This document shows positions 25,781 through 34,294 of a stretch of 64,000 nt of DNA, piece by piece (positions within the stretch are counted from its first letter, which is position 1; each line of letters begins with the position of its first letter). Source of the DNA: Casp-actino8 sp044355095. GTDB taxonomy: Bacteria; Actinomycetota; Acidimicrobiia; Acidimicrobiales; Ilumatobacteraceae. The position numbers and the translations under genes were made by a program. The stretch spans positions 32,895 through 96,894 of the forward strand of contig JBIKYT010000003.1 in assembly GCA_044355095.1 (NCBI GenBank). The letters are read 5' to 3'. Below the pieces are notes generated by a model. That model did no database searches, was not told the origin of the DNA, and was given only the letters and a program-made list of their open reading frames with translations.

Positions 25781-26517
25781 ACATTTCAACCACTTCGGTC
25801 ATCGCATTTGATGCCTACGACGTGAATCGTCAGAATGCTGCCTTCATCTTGATTGATCGGGCAACCAACCTGACGGTAGGGGCTGGCATGATTCGTCATG
25901 GTTTGCGACGCTACGAAAATGTGCACTGGCAGTCGCTTGCGATTGGCCGCGAGCAGCGCGCATCGTTAACAGACCAAGAGTCTTTCGTGCTCTGGTTGTT
26001 CGGTCTGTCTGGAAGCGGCAAGAGCACGATCGCCAACCAAGTCGAACAGATTCTCCACCGAAACGGCGTCCACACCTACATTCTTGACGGTGACAATGTT
26101 CGTCACGGGCTAAACCACGATTTGGGGATTTCGGATTCTGATCGAGCAGAGAATATTCGTCGAGTATCCGAGGTTGCCAAACTGTTTGTCGACGCTGGCG
26201 TGGTCACCATCGTTTCGTTCATTTCCCCCTTTGGCGAAGAACGAAAACTTGCTCGCGACATTGTGGGAACCGAAGATTTCTTTGAGGTATTTGTTGATTC
26301 ACCGTTGGAAGTTGTTGAAGCACGAGATGTGAAGGGTCTCTACGCCAAAGCTCGTGCCGGTTTGATCCCAAACTTTGCGGGAATCAATTCTCCGTACGAG
26401 ATTCCAATTAATCCAGACCTAAAAATTGATACGTCTAGTTCGAGCATTGATGAATGTGCGCAGATGGTGCTCGAGGCCTTGATAAATAAAGGTTTGATTC
26501 AACCAAACTTGGCTTAA
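25777..26517 (+). CDS. cysC: Adenylyl-sulfate (APS) kinase domain, 3' part of a broken cysNC
   Basis: 246 residues. The first 45 or so are the last strand of CysN domain 3; the rest is a full APS kinase, which phosphorylates adenylylsulfate to PAPS. Visible are the P-loop GLSGSGKST, DGDNVRHGLNHDLG, FISPFGEER and KGLYAKARAG. GTG 25777 overlaps the upstream TGA as GTGA, so re-initiation could still make a stand-alone kinase. With no sulfurylase genes beside it, it may be non-functional or serve a sulfated-glycan pathway. Base composition resembles the native genes, not the GC-rich island that follows. Confidence 0.75.
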   Translation: MNISTTSVIAFDAYDVNRQNAAFILIDRATNLTVGAGMIRHGLRRYENVHWQSLAIGREQRASLTDQESFVLWLFGLSGSGKSTIANQVEQILHRNGVHTYILDGDNVRHGLNHDLGISDSDRAENIRRVSEVAKLFVDAGVVTIVSFISPFGEERKLARDIVGTEDFFEVFVDSPLEVVEARDVKGLYAKARAGLIPNFAGINSPYEIPINPDLKIDTSSSSIDECAQMVLEALINKGLIQPNLA

Positions 26518-26556
26518 TTTTTGGGTCCGGTCGGTTGAACAAACGAGGTCATCTGG

Positions 26557-26751
26557 TTACTTGGGGGACGATGCAAGTTTCAAGATCTGCGTGTATTTCA
26601 GGGCAACCGATGTCCAGTTATAGCGTTGTAAAAACAGGTTGACATCAAAGCTAAAAGTCTTCGGGTCGTGATGCTCAAGAATCGCGGTCAGCTCGTCGAC
26701 CGTTTTCCAAAGTGATCCGGATTTTGATTCGATAATCACGCCGTCTTGCAA
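26557..26751 (-). pseudogene. C-terminal tail of a group 1 (GT4-like) glycosyltransferase
   Basis: About 64 residues read QDGVIIESKSGSLWKTVDEL and later FLQRYNWTSVALKYTQILK, which fits the last helices of a GT-B glycosyltransferase (the FxxxYNW...Y...I tail). A TAA lies immediately upstream in frame and no donor-binding domain is present. It is a truncated remnant at the left edge of the glycan island. The family call is tentative because the fragment is short. Confidence 0.45.
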
Positions 26752-27229
26752 GGCAGGTTACCAATCTGCCGCAAATTTCGCCTGGATCAAATGATCAACG
26801 GTCAATCGTTCGGCGAGCGAAAGTGATGGTTTTCTGCTGTTGCACAATTTATTGCACAACTAGCTGAGACGTCCGATCGCCGGCTCGTTGATGTCGCCGT
26901 CACGATGCGACGCATCGTCGTCGGTCCTCCCGAGGTGCTCTGGTTGAGAGGCTCGAACTGCAGCCACCGAAGCGGCGACGGGCCTCGACTTCCTCGGCGG
27001 GAAACGGGCGGTTCACGTGCGACACGATCCGTCGGGCCGCGCCGGAGAACCGCAGCCGCCGCACCGCATGAGATGTTCGAAACCCCTATAGGCTCGGACG
27101 ATCAATGATCAACAGCCATCCCATCCTGCGCGTCTCGTGGAAGGCGCACATGACCGACTCACCGCAGACGGTGACGGCCCCATCTCTTGGCTGGGTGGAC
27201 ATCATCCGCTGCGAGAAACCGGTCGATCG
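26752..27229. other. Composition boundary, no gene recognised
   Basis: From about 26,870 the sequence becomes markedly GC-rich. Open frames exist on both strands (for example 26905-27108 on the plus strand), but their translations are Arg/Pro/Ala-rich low-information sequence with no recognisable domain. A direct repeat TTGCACAA occurs twice at about 26,840-26,860, at the AT-rich side of the transition. This is the probable left junction of the island. Confidence 0.5.
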
Positions 27230-28597
27230 ATGACCGCCGGACTGCTCAGCCGGATGCGTGGTTCGGCCATCCTGCGCCTCCTCTTCATCGCTGCGCTCTC
27301 GATACTTCTTGTCGCGCCCGCCGCGACCAGCGAGGAGAACACGAGACTCAGCATTGTCGACGAGTCGACGCATCTCGACAATGCCTGGCGATGGGCGCAT
27401 TTCGACATCCCTCAGAAGGGGGAACAGATCTCACCCGAGATCCTGTCGGAATGGACGTGCCGCGGTTTCTATAACTCGAACGTTGCCTTCCCTCCGTGCA
27501 CCGCAGTGGAGGAGATCCCGAACGCGAAATTCCCGTTCTCGCTCAGCAACTACAACACCAAGCATCCGCCGATCTACTACATCATCAATGGGTTCGTCGG
27601 ACGAGCCCTCGTCGAACTGTCACCCATCGACAGCTTCGTCTCCGCAGTCCGAATCGCGAACTCGATGTGGGTATTCGCCGTCGTACTGATCGCACGCCGA
27701 GTCTTCTCAACGCTCGGTGTGCGGGGGCTGCCGAATGCAATTCTTGCCGCATTCTCAGTCCTGGTCCCGGTGGCGTTCAACACCTGGACCTATGCGAACA
27801 ACGACGTTGCGAGCTACACCTCCTCGTGGCTCATCGTGTGGGCGGGCATCCGAGCCACCCGAGTCGGCCTGCGCAACGGTCTACCACTCCTCGTCGTCGC
27901 ATCGATCGTCGGAACGCTCACCAAAGGGTTCACGATCGGAGCCGTCATCGCGACGACAATTCTGCTCGGACCCACAGTACGTGAGTCATTCAGACGTGGC
28001 GTCGGACGGGCACGCACTGCGTTGTACGCCCTGATACCGGGTCTCGCGGGTTCAACCATGGTCGTGGCATGGCTCGTGTTCCAACGTTTTCACAGAAGTG
28101 ACATCCCATTCGTTAAACCATTCATCCGCAAGCCACCAGATGGAATTCCGTGGGCGAGGATCTCGGAGGAAGTCATCCGCGTCACAGCGCCGACAGGACA
28201 ACTTCCCAAATGGATCCTCGCTGAATCGCCCTTCCTCACCACCACCTTCCTGCGTTGGCTCGAGATTGCGAAATGGGGGCTGAGCGTCGCAGCGGCATGC
28301 CTTGTGGTCGGGTTCGCGGCGACGAGGTCATCCCGTTGGAACGAGAGATCGATCGGAGTCGCCACGATCCTGTCAGCGCCGATCCTTGCCGGAGTGATCG
28401 TGAGCTACAACATGCTCGACGGCTCACCGGTCCTCATTAATGTCATCGACCGCTACCACGTGTCGGTCCTTCCGTTATTCGTCATCTCACTCGCAGTTGC
28501 GATGGCGAATCGTCGACATCTCAGCAGGGCAGTGACTGCCTTCCTGGGTGGGGGGCTGGTCATCCAGACGGTCATGTACGCGATGGCCGTCGTCTGA
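27230..28597 (+). CDS. Polytopic membrane protein, DUF2142/GT-C-like
   Basis: 455 residues with about ten TM helices. After the first helix comes a large extracytoplasmic loop beginning IVDESTHLDNAWRWAHFD; an acidic DE(x)xH in the first loop is typical of GT-C and DUF2142 membrane glycosyltransferases that use polyprenyl-phosphate sugars. KHPPIYYIINGFVG follows. I chose ATG 27230 because it puts the hydrophobic helix near the N-terminus. It is convergent with the GT2 gene, 1 bp between stops. It probably adds sugars to a surface polymer. Confidence 0.65.
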   Translation: MTAGLLSRMRGSAILRLLFIAALSILLVAPAATSEENTRLSIVDESTHLDNAWRWAHFDIPQKGEQISPEILSEWTCRGFYNSNVAFPPCTAVEEIPNAKFPFSLSNYNTKHPPIYYIINGFVGRALVELSPIDSFVSAVRIANSMWVFAVVLIARRVFSTLGVRGLPNAILAAFSVLVPVAFNTWTYANNDVASYTSSWLIVWAGIRATRVGLRNGLPLLVVASIVGTLTKGFTIGAVIATTILLGPTVRESFRRGVGRARTALYALIPGLAGSTMVVAWLVFQRFHRSDIPFVKPFIRKPPDGIPWARISEEVIRVTAPTGQLPKWILAESPFLTTTFLRWLEIAKWGLSVAAACLVVGFAATRSSRWNERSIGVATILSAPILAGVIVSYNMLDGSPVLINVIDRYHVSVLPLFVISLAVAMANRRHLSRAVTAFLGGGLVIQTVMYAMAVV

Positions 28598-28598
28598 C

Positions 28599-29576
28599 TC
28601 ACCGCATCTCGGCACGTCGCTGAATCAGAAGTTGTTCGTTGGCCAGTCGGCGGTTCGCCGCCATCAGATCGGCCACGAACGCGACCATCCACACCTGCAT
28701 GGCAAGAAGGATCGCTCCGAGCCCGAAGAACAAGCTCGGCAGGCGGGAGCTGTAGGTGTCGGAGAACACGAAGTATCCGATCCATCGACCGACCAGCACA
28801 GCGCCGATGAGGAAGAACGGTGTTCCCAGCACGAGGAAGAACCTGAACGGCTTGTACAGCGCGAAGGTCCTTACGATCGTGGTCGCCGAGCGAAACACGT
28901 ACCGAGGAATGCTCCGCACCAGCCGTGACTCCCGAGTCTTCGGATTCACCCCGATCGGAACTGATGCGACACGCAAACCCTCCCAACCGGCTTGCACGAG
29001 CGTCTCCATCGTGTACGTGTACCGCCCGAAGACGCGCAGGCGAAGCGCCGCTTCTCTGCTGACCGAGCGGAAGCCGCTGGCCGCATCCCGGACGTCAGTC
29101 CCCGAGAACGCGCGCACGACCCGGGAGCCGAGGCGTTGGAGGAGCTTCTTCACACGCGAGAACTCGTCGATCTCCTCGATCGGACGTTCGCCAACGACCA
29201 TGTCGGCATGGCCTGCGAGCACCGGGGCAGTGAGCGACGGTATGCCGTCGGCCCGGTACTGATTGTCGGCATCGGTGTTAACGATCACGTGAGCGCCCAG
29301 TCGCAGACTGTGATCCAAGCCGGTCATGTACGCCGCCGCGAGCCCCCGATTGCGACCGTGTGATACCACGTGGTCGACCCCCAGTTGGCGGGCGACCTCG
29401 ACGGTGCGGTCAGAACTGCCGTCATCGATGACAAGCCATTCCACCCGGTCGAACCCCGGAACGGTCCGGGGAAGGTCAGCGATCGTCGCCGGCAGCGTCC
29501 CCTCCTCGTTGAGGCACGGGATCTGAATGATCAGCAGACGTCCTGACGATCCATCGAATGATCCTTCGGTCCCCAT
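28599..29576 (-). CDS. Glycosyltransferase family 2 with C-terminal membrane anchor
   Basis: A 325-residue GT-A enzyme of the DPM1/GtrB type: IPCLNEEGTLPATI (nucleotide-sugar binding), VIDDGSSDRTVE, NRGLAAAYMTG, and the DxD-like NTDADNQY (metal). Two hydrophobic C-terminal helices (about residues 235-260 and 275-305) anchor it in the membrane. Such enzymes load a sugar onto polyprenyl phosphate for a GT-C partner, and the neighbouring gene at 27230 could be that partner. GC and codon use are those of the island. Confidence 0.85.
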   Translation of the reverse strand: MGTEGSFDGSSGRLLIIQIPCLNEEGTLPATIADLPRTVPGFDRVEWLVIDDGSSDRTVEVARQLGVDHVVSHGRNRGLAAAYMTGLDHSLRLGAHVIVNTDADNQYRADGIPSLTAPVLAGHADMVVGERPIEEIDEFSRVKKLLQRLGSRVVRAFSGTDVRDAASGFRSVSREAALRLRVFGRYTYTMETLVQAGWEGLRVASVPIGVNPKTRESRLVRSIPRYVFRSATTIVRTFALYKPFRFFLVLGTPFFLIGAVLVGRWIGYFVFSDTYSSRLPSLFFGLGAILLAMQVWMVAFVADLMAANRRLANEQLLIQRRAEMR

Positions 29577-29680
29577 GATGTCTCCGTTCGCATCGCTGGC
29601 TGATGAATCGCGATGCTCTTATGCTATGTTCCTAACTCTACAGGCGGGCTCACCCACCTTGACGCCCGGGATTCCAGTGA

Positions 29681-30691
29681 ATGGTGTCGGGATCTGGGTA
29701 TTTGCCGATGCCTCGAGCACGACCCACCGACACGCCGATGACCTCACTTCGCTCCTCTTTCCGTCGGCACCTGCCGACTGTCCGTATCGTCGTGCGGTGG
29801 ATCTGGTTCATCGCTGTTCTGGTCTTCGTCGTCGGCTACATTCGTCGCAATGGTGGCCTCATCATCGACACCCTCTCCGGCTTCACGGTGCTGGTGCTTC
29901 TCTCCACTGCTCTCGTCACCGTCATCGGAAAGGTGATCCTCGCCATCCAGTGCGGGGCCATCACGACACACCTTGGCCACAGATTTCAGAGTGCTCATGT
30001 GTTCTGGATGTACACGGCGAGCGATCTCGCGAAGTACGTGCCTGGAGGTGTCTGGAACGCCGTGGCTCGAGTCAAGTTGTATGCCGATGCCGGAATGTCG
30101 CGCGGGGCGGCTGGGCGTGCCTTCGCCCTCGAGAAGTACTGGCAGGTACTCGGCGCGCTTGCGACGGGAGCCATCGCGCTCGCCCCCGAGATCCACCGTC
30201 AGATCTTCGGATGGCCTGCCCACGCCGTGCTCGTGACGAGTGAAGTCATGGTGGTCGTGGGGGCATGGGCGCTGCTGACCGCAGTCGGTGCCTCTCGGAT
30301 CAGCGGCGTACCGGTCAACAGCCGTCTGGTGGCCCGGTCGATCGCCGAGCAGTCCGCAATGGCGATTGCGCTCGGTCTCGGCCTGTGGATCCCGCTCGTC
30401 GCCGTCTCTGCCAGCATCGACCCTCTGACAGCCATCGGGGCATTCTCCATCGGACGCGGTATCGGCTATGTCGCTGTGTTTGCACCGGCCGGCATCGGCG
30501 TGCGCGAGGTCGTGACCCTCTGGGCCCTCGGGCGAGGCCTTGACACCGACCTCGCACTGGTTGCGCTTGGCGTGAATAGGGTCATGACGCTGGGCGCCGA
30601 CCTCGGATCGTTCGCGATCGGAGCCGGGATCCGCCGTCGGGCCGGCACCAGCACCTGTTCACAAGAGGATTCGGAGGACGACCGTGGATGA
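29681..30691 (+). CDS. UPF0104 flippase-like membrane protein
   Basis: Up to 336 residues from GTG 29681; starts at ATG 29708 or 29738 are equally possible since no strong ribosome site is seen. It has about eight TM helices with the lysylphosphatidylglycerol synthetase TM-domain motifs YVPGGVWNAVAR (about residue 120) and APAGIGVREVVTLWALG near the end. There is no soluble transferase domain. In a glycan locus it plausibly flips or processes lipid-linked sugars. Its stop overlaps the next gene's GTG start by 8 bp, indicating an operon. Confidence 0.72.
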   Translation: MVSGSGYLPMPRARPTDTPMTSLRSSFRRHLPTVRIVVRWIWFIAVLVFVVGYIRRNGGLIIDTLSGFTVLVLLSTALVTVIGKVILAIQCGAITTHLGHRFQSAHVFWMYTASDLAKYVPGGVWNAVARVKLYADAGMSRGAAGRAFALEKYWQVLGALATGAIALAPEIHRQIFGWPAHAVLVTSEVMVVVGAWALLTAVGASRISGVPVNSRLVARSIAEQSAMAIALGLGLWIPLVAVSASIDPLTAIGAFSIGRGIGYVAVFAPAGIGVREVVTLWALGRGLDTDLALVALGVNRVMTLGADLGSFAIGAGIRRRAGTSTCSQEDSEDDRG

Positions 30692-31931
30692 GAGAGCACC
30701 GATCCATCATGTGATCACCCTTGGCGCAAGTCTGACGGCGAACAAGGGTGCCGCTGCGATGCTCACAACAGTCACTCAGCGACTCCCCGAGCAGGTCGGA
30801 CGATGCACCTTCAGCGTTCTCTCCACAGACCCCTCGGGAGATACCGCGCGTTGTCACGAACTCGAGTCAGCGGAGATCCTGGATCTAAGGCCTCTACGTC
30901 TGGCACTCCTCGAGTTCCCTCTGGCGCTACTCGCGGCCGTGCTCCGCGCCCTGCGGGTACCGAGGAGGCTGGTGCCATTGACTCGGGTCGCCCGCAGGAT
31001 CTCCGAGGCCGACATCGCCGTGGACCTCGCCGGGATCAGCTTCGTCGACAGCCGCGGTGTCCCGAATCTCATCTACAACACGTTGATGTCATCGCTTCCG
31101 ATTCTCCACGGCACACCGACGGTCAAGGCAGCACAGGCGATCGGTCCGTGCCGAAAGACTCTCACTCGAATGGCCGCCCGACTCGTCCTCAGAAGAATGA
31201 GGTGGGTCGGGGCACGCGGTGCTCAGACACAGGTCCACCTCGATGAGCTGGACCTGATGAATTCGGACACGGTGGCTGATCTCGCCTTCAGTCTCCGTGA
31301 GGATGCGTCTCTGCCTGCTCACGTCGCATCAACTCTCCCGACAGGCGACTTCATCACTGTCATACCGAGCATCGTGGTCGAACGGTTGTTCAACGACGAT
31401 CCCTCTCATTACCTCTCGGCGATGGCGACTCTGGTCGAGGAGTTGATGATGACCACAGGTCAGCCGGTGGTCATCGCTGCGCACTCCTACGAACGGTCGG
31501 ACACGCGTCACAGGATGAACGACCGTCCGACACTGCTCGAACTCGCGGAGCGACTGAGCCATCTCAGCGATGTCACGGTCATCGACGAGGAACTCACCGC
31601 GGGCCAACTCCGACACCTCATCTCATGCTCCACATTCCTCGTGACATCGCGATTCCACGCCATGATCTCGGCGCTCGCAACGTGCACCCCGGTCTACGTA
31701 ATCGGGTGGAGTCACAAGTACCGTGAGGTGCTGAGCGAGTTCGGTCTCGAATACCTCGGGGCCGGCCACATGGATCTGGCCGACCCCTCGGCACTGGCGT
31801 CAGCTGTCGCCGCCGAGGTGGCGCGCCGTGAGCAGATCACAGCCGCGATCGCCCGGGCACTGCCCGAGGTGACGGCCCGGTCCGAGATAAACTTCGCTCG
31901 GATGGCTGAAGTTATGGGAGTCACGCGATGA
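30684..31931 (+). CDS. Polysaccharide pyruvyl transferase family protein
   Basis: 415 residues of the CsaB/WcaK family, which transfers pyruvate from phosphoenolpyruvate to sugars as a ketal. Recognisable are the N-terminal LGASLTANKGAAAML, AQAIGPCRKTLTR, and the late SRFHAMISALATCTPVYVIGWSHKY that holds the conserved RxH...A. GTG start with an 8-bp overlap with the flippase-like gene; its stop overlaps the next gene's ATG by 4 bp (ATGA). Pyruvyl ketals on secondary wall polymers recruit SLH-domain proteins in some bacteria; whether that applies here is unknown. Confidence 0.85.
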   Translation: MDERAPIHHVITLGASLTANKGAAAMLTTVTQRLPEQVGRCTFSVLSTDPSGDTARCHELESAEILDLRPLRLALLEFPLALLAAVLRALRVPRRLVPLTRVARRISEADIAVDLAGISFVDSRGVPNLIYNTLMSSLPILHGTPTVKAAQAIGPCRKTLTRMAARLVLRRMRWVGARGAQTQVHLDELDLMNSDTVADLAFSLREDASLPAHVASTLPTGDFITVIPSIVVERLFNDDPSHYLSAMATLVEELMMTTGQPVVIAAHSYERSDTRHRMNDRPTLLELAERLSHLSDVTVIDEELTAGQLRHLISCSTFLVTSRFHAMISALATCTPVYVIGWSHKYREVLSEFGLEYLGAGHMDLADPSALASAVAAEVARREQITAAIARALPEVTARSEINFARMAEVMGVTR

Positions 31932-33274
31932 ACAACTTAAAGGCGGTCATCGATTCAGGGATGTGCATCGGTTGTGGGGCCTGCGAGATGGTGCCGCAAC
32001 CCGTGGAGTTGGTGCTCGATCCTCAGTCGTTGATCTTCGCGCCATCGACAGATGGGGGAGCCGAGGCGGCATCGGTCTGTCCTGCCATCGCCGTCGACTA
32101 CCCTGGCTTACACGAGTACCTATTCCCGGGAGAGTCGGTCGGCCCGTACGGCGTCGTACGGTCGGTTCATCTCACCCAGAGCACCGATGTCGACCGCAAC
32201 ATTCGCGCCAGTTCAGGCGGGATCATCAAGGAGATCCTCCGTCTCCTCATCGAGTCCGGTGAGGTCGACGGAGTGATCGCCCTCGACCACGTCGACGGGA
32301 TCGACTTCGCAGCGCGGCTGATCACCGACGTGAGCGAGATCGATGAGTTACCTGGCAGCATCTACCACAACCTGCGACAGACACCGGCGCTACAACTGCT
32401 CCAGGAGACACCTGGCCGGCTTGCGCTGATCGCCATCCCCTGTCAACTCGAAGGTCTGTACGCCTACGTACGACAGTTCCGTCCGGATCTGAGAGATCGA
32501 CTCACATTGACCATCGGACTGCTGTGTGGGTGGCAGTACTCCCACCACAGCATCGAGGCGATGGGCGAGTACCTCGGCTACGAGCCGTCCGAGATCTCGG
32601 CCGTGTCCTACCGGGGTGGCGGGCCGGTCGGCAAGTTCAGCCTCACCACGCGTGACGGCTCGACCCACTCAGCCAGCCGGCGCGTGGATTTCAGCTATCA
32701 GGTTGCCTTCGACCGCCACTTCAACACCTCGAGATGCCACCTCTGCATCAATCACGGCAACTTCCTCGCCGACCTCGTCGTGGGCGACGCATGGCTGCCC
32801 TCGACCCTGTTCACGAAGACAGGCATCTCCCTCGTGGTCTGCCGCACGGCATATGCAGAGGACATCCACGCCAGACTCGTCGAGATGGGACGATGCCGTT
32901 CGACGCAGGTCGGCGAGGAGGAGATCCGAGAATCACAGACAGACCGCGTGGTATTCGGTGAGTTCGCCTACGCCTATGCCGACCATCGCCGGGAACTTGG
33001 GCTCCACACACCGGACCTACGCGGTCCGAACGAGAACTCGGGTGGTCGTCGCCCTCGCCGTGAGGTGGCGAAGTTCCAGCACGAACTCGTACGGAAACAG
33101 CGGCTGATGGCGAACCGCCGATACCGGCTCCTCCGCTGGCGGAAAGCAACTCTCGAACTGCCGAAGTTCCTGCAGCGGTACCTCCGATGGTTCCTCGTGC
33201 GCGTTCTGCGCATCAAGTCGGTGACCGGGGTCCGATCGGAGATTCCTCGATCACGGTTCGACGGCTTCGCCTGA
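31928..33274 (+). CDS. FrhB-like Fe-S protein (F420 hydrogenase/dehydrogenase beta-subunit family)
   Basis: 448 residues. An N-terminal ferredoxin-like motif CIGCGAC (residues 13-19) with a later VCPA gives one 4Fe-4S site. The FrhB core is seen in ASSGGIIKEIL, AIPCQLEGLYAY and SRCHLCINHGNFLADLVVGDAW. A basic Arg-rich tail ends the protein. Members of this family are common beside pyruvyl transferases in polysaccharide loci, where they probably do flavin-dependent redox chemistry on a sugar and not F420 hydrogenase work. Translationally coupled to the pyruvyl transferase. Confidence 0.83.
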   Translation: MNNLKAVIDSGMCIGCGACEMVPQPVELVLDPQSLIFAPSTDGGAEAASVCPAIAVDYPGLHEYLFPGESVGPYGVVRSVHLTQSTDVDRNIRASSGGIIKEILRLLIESGEVDGVIALDHVDGIDFAARLITDVSEIDELPGSIYHNLRQTPALQLLQETPGRLALIAIPCQLEGLYAYVRQFRPDLRDRLTLTIGLLCGWQYSHHSIEAMGEYLGYEPSEISAVSYRGGGPVGKFSLTTRDGSTHSASRRVDFSYQVAFDRHFNTSRCHLCINHGNFLADLVVGDAWLPSTLFTKTGISLVVCRTAYAEDIHARLVEMGRCRSTQVGEEEIRESQTDRVVFGEFAYAYADHRRELGLHTPDLRGPNENSGGRRPRREVAKFQHELVRKQRLMANRRYRLLRWRKATLELPKFLQRYLRWFLVRVLRIKSVTGVRSEIPRSRFDGFA

Positions 33275-33327
33275 CCTGACGACGGTCATCCTGTCGCCCG
33301 TGACCTGGGTTCTCGGGCCATGAGCAT

Positions 33328-33640
33328 TCACCAGTGGAGAGCCCAGCGGGCGAATGCCGACAACTTGCTGATCGGCTGGACGATGAGGTTTCCTAGTCTG
33401 AAAGAATTCGAACCAGCGAGGAGCTCGCGGACCGACTGGGAGTCGGCGAGTTGCCGGAGGGCCTCGTCGAGAGAGCGCTGACTCTGGTCGAGCATCGACC
33501 GGAGATGTCGAACTTCGACGCGCTCAGCCCGAAGCACCTCCTCGAGTCCGGCGGCGTGTTGTTCCAGCCCTGCCCGGATGATCCTCCACGAGCCGTTGTA
33601 TCGACGGCGTAGTCCCCGCCCAGCTGCACGACGAATGTCA
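33328..33640 (-). pseudogene. C-terminal remnant of a coiled-coil protein from the glycan locus
   Basis: Reading leftwards from about 33,640 the frame gives RRRYNGSWRIIRAG, a heptad-rich coiled coil (LEEVLRAERVEVRHLRSML and onward) and the tail NSFRLGNLIVQPISKLS. Tails of this kind (coiled coil followed by S-x-R-L-G) end many actinobacterial glycosyltransferases and methyltransferases. The N-terminal catalytic part is missing, cut off where integrase sequence begins, so the gene is truncated. Function cannot be named. Confidence 0.5.
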
Positions 33641-33655
33641 AGGCAGCGAACGCCG

Positions 33656-33832
33656 CTATGTGGCCAAAACCTGTTCGATGCGGACGTTCGAGGTGTGCCC
33701 GTCGCCGATCAGCACTCCGGCGTACGTCGACAACAACACCTCGGGACTGTGCCCGAGACGCCGAGCTACTTCGCCGATCGGGACGCCGGCGGCGAGCCAG
33801 GTGGTGGTGAAGCGGAACGTCACGATCGACGC
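33656..33832 (-). pseudogene. C-terminal fragment of a tyrosine recombinase (integrase)
   Basis: The translation TTTWLAAGVPIGEVARRLGH followed by SPEVLLSTYAGVL is the end of the catalytic domain of phage-type integrases. LGH carries the second box II His and the Tyr in STYAGVL is the nucleophile. The upstream HxLRH box is already broken (FRFTTTW where RHTxATW is expected), and nothing of the core or arm-binding domains remains. It marks a former integration event at the right edge of the island. Confidence 0.8.
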
Positions 33833-33871
33833 TCGTCTTGGTGTCACCCTCACCCTCGTCCTCGTCGCCCC

Positions 33872-34114
33872 ATGCATCCAGGTTCACCGTTGAATGAACG
33901 ACAGCAGAGCGGTCGTATCGAATCATTCAACTCAAGACTCAGAGACGAACTCCTGGCCCGCGAAGTGTTTGATTCGATGTGGGAAATCCGTTTTATGCTC
34001 GAAGAACACTGCAACAACTACAACCATTACTGCCCACACAGTGCGCTTTCCTATCTGACCCCGGTCGAGTACGCCACCAAATGGCGGACCGAAAGCAATG
34101 TGTTAGCCACATAA
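33872..34114 (+). mobile_element. IS3-type transposase C-terminal fragment
   Basis: About 80 residues match the end of the DDE integrase core of IS3-family transposases: GRIESFNSRLRDELLAREVF (containing the catalytic Glu), then NNYNHYCPHSALSYLTPVEY. The motif before it (GSP...ENG in intact copies) is disturbed by extra residues, and the rest of the element is missing. Just after the stop, 34119-34139 reads like an IS end (TGGACC...GGTCCA). The fragment is inactive on its own. Confidence 0.82.
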
Positions 34115-34118
34115 CAGG

Positions 34119-34139
34119 TGGACCGGCAAACGGGGTCCA
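34119..34139. repeat. Probable IS3-family terminal sequence
   Basis: A 21-bp stretch with 6-bp complementary arms (TGGACC / GGTCCA) around CGGCAAACG lies 4 bp after the transposase fragment's stop, where an IS right end would be expected. No matching left end was found. Confidence 0.4.
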
Positions 34140-34294
34140 GGACATAGTGCAGAAAAGTCTTCTGCGTATGGCGCGCTGGTTGTGGGCGACGGGTCGTTGT
34201 TGGTGGTGAGTAAAGATATGACATGACAGTTGTTTAAGAATTGGACTTAAGACACGCGTGCGCGCATCATAAATTTGGAAAGCATTGGAGTGAA

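Noticed and set aside
26840..26860. TTGCACAA direct repeat as an attachment site
   Set aside because: Only 8 bp, with no matching copy seen at the right edge of the island and no intact integrase.
26905..27108. Small Arg-rich gene at the left edge of the island
   Set aside because: No ribosome site and no recognisable domain; GC-rich DNA readily gives such open frames.
32526..33107. Open frame overlapping the FrhB-like gene in another frame
   Set aside because: Ser/Thr/Arg-rich low-information translation typical of shadow frames in GC-rich DNA.
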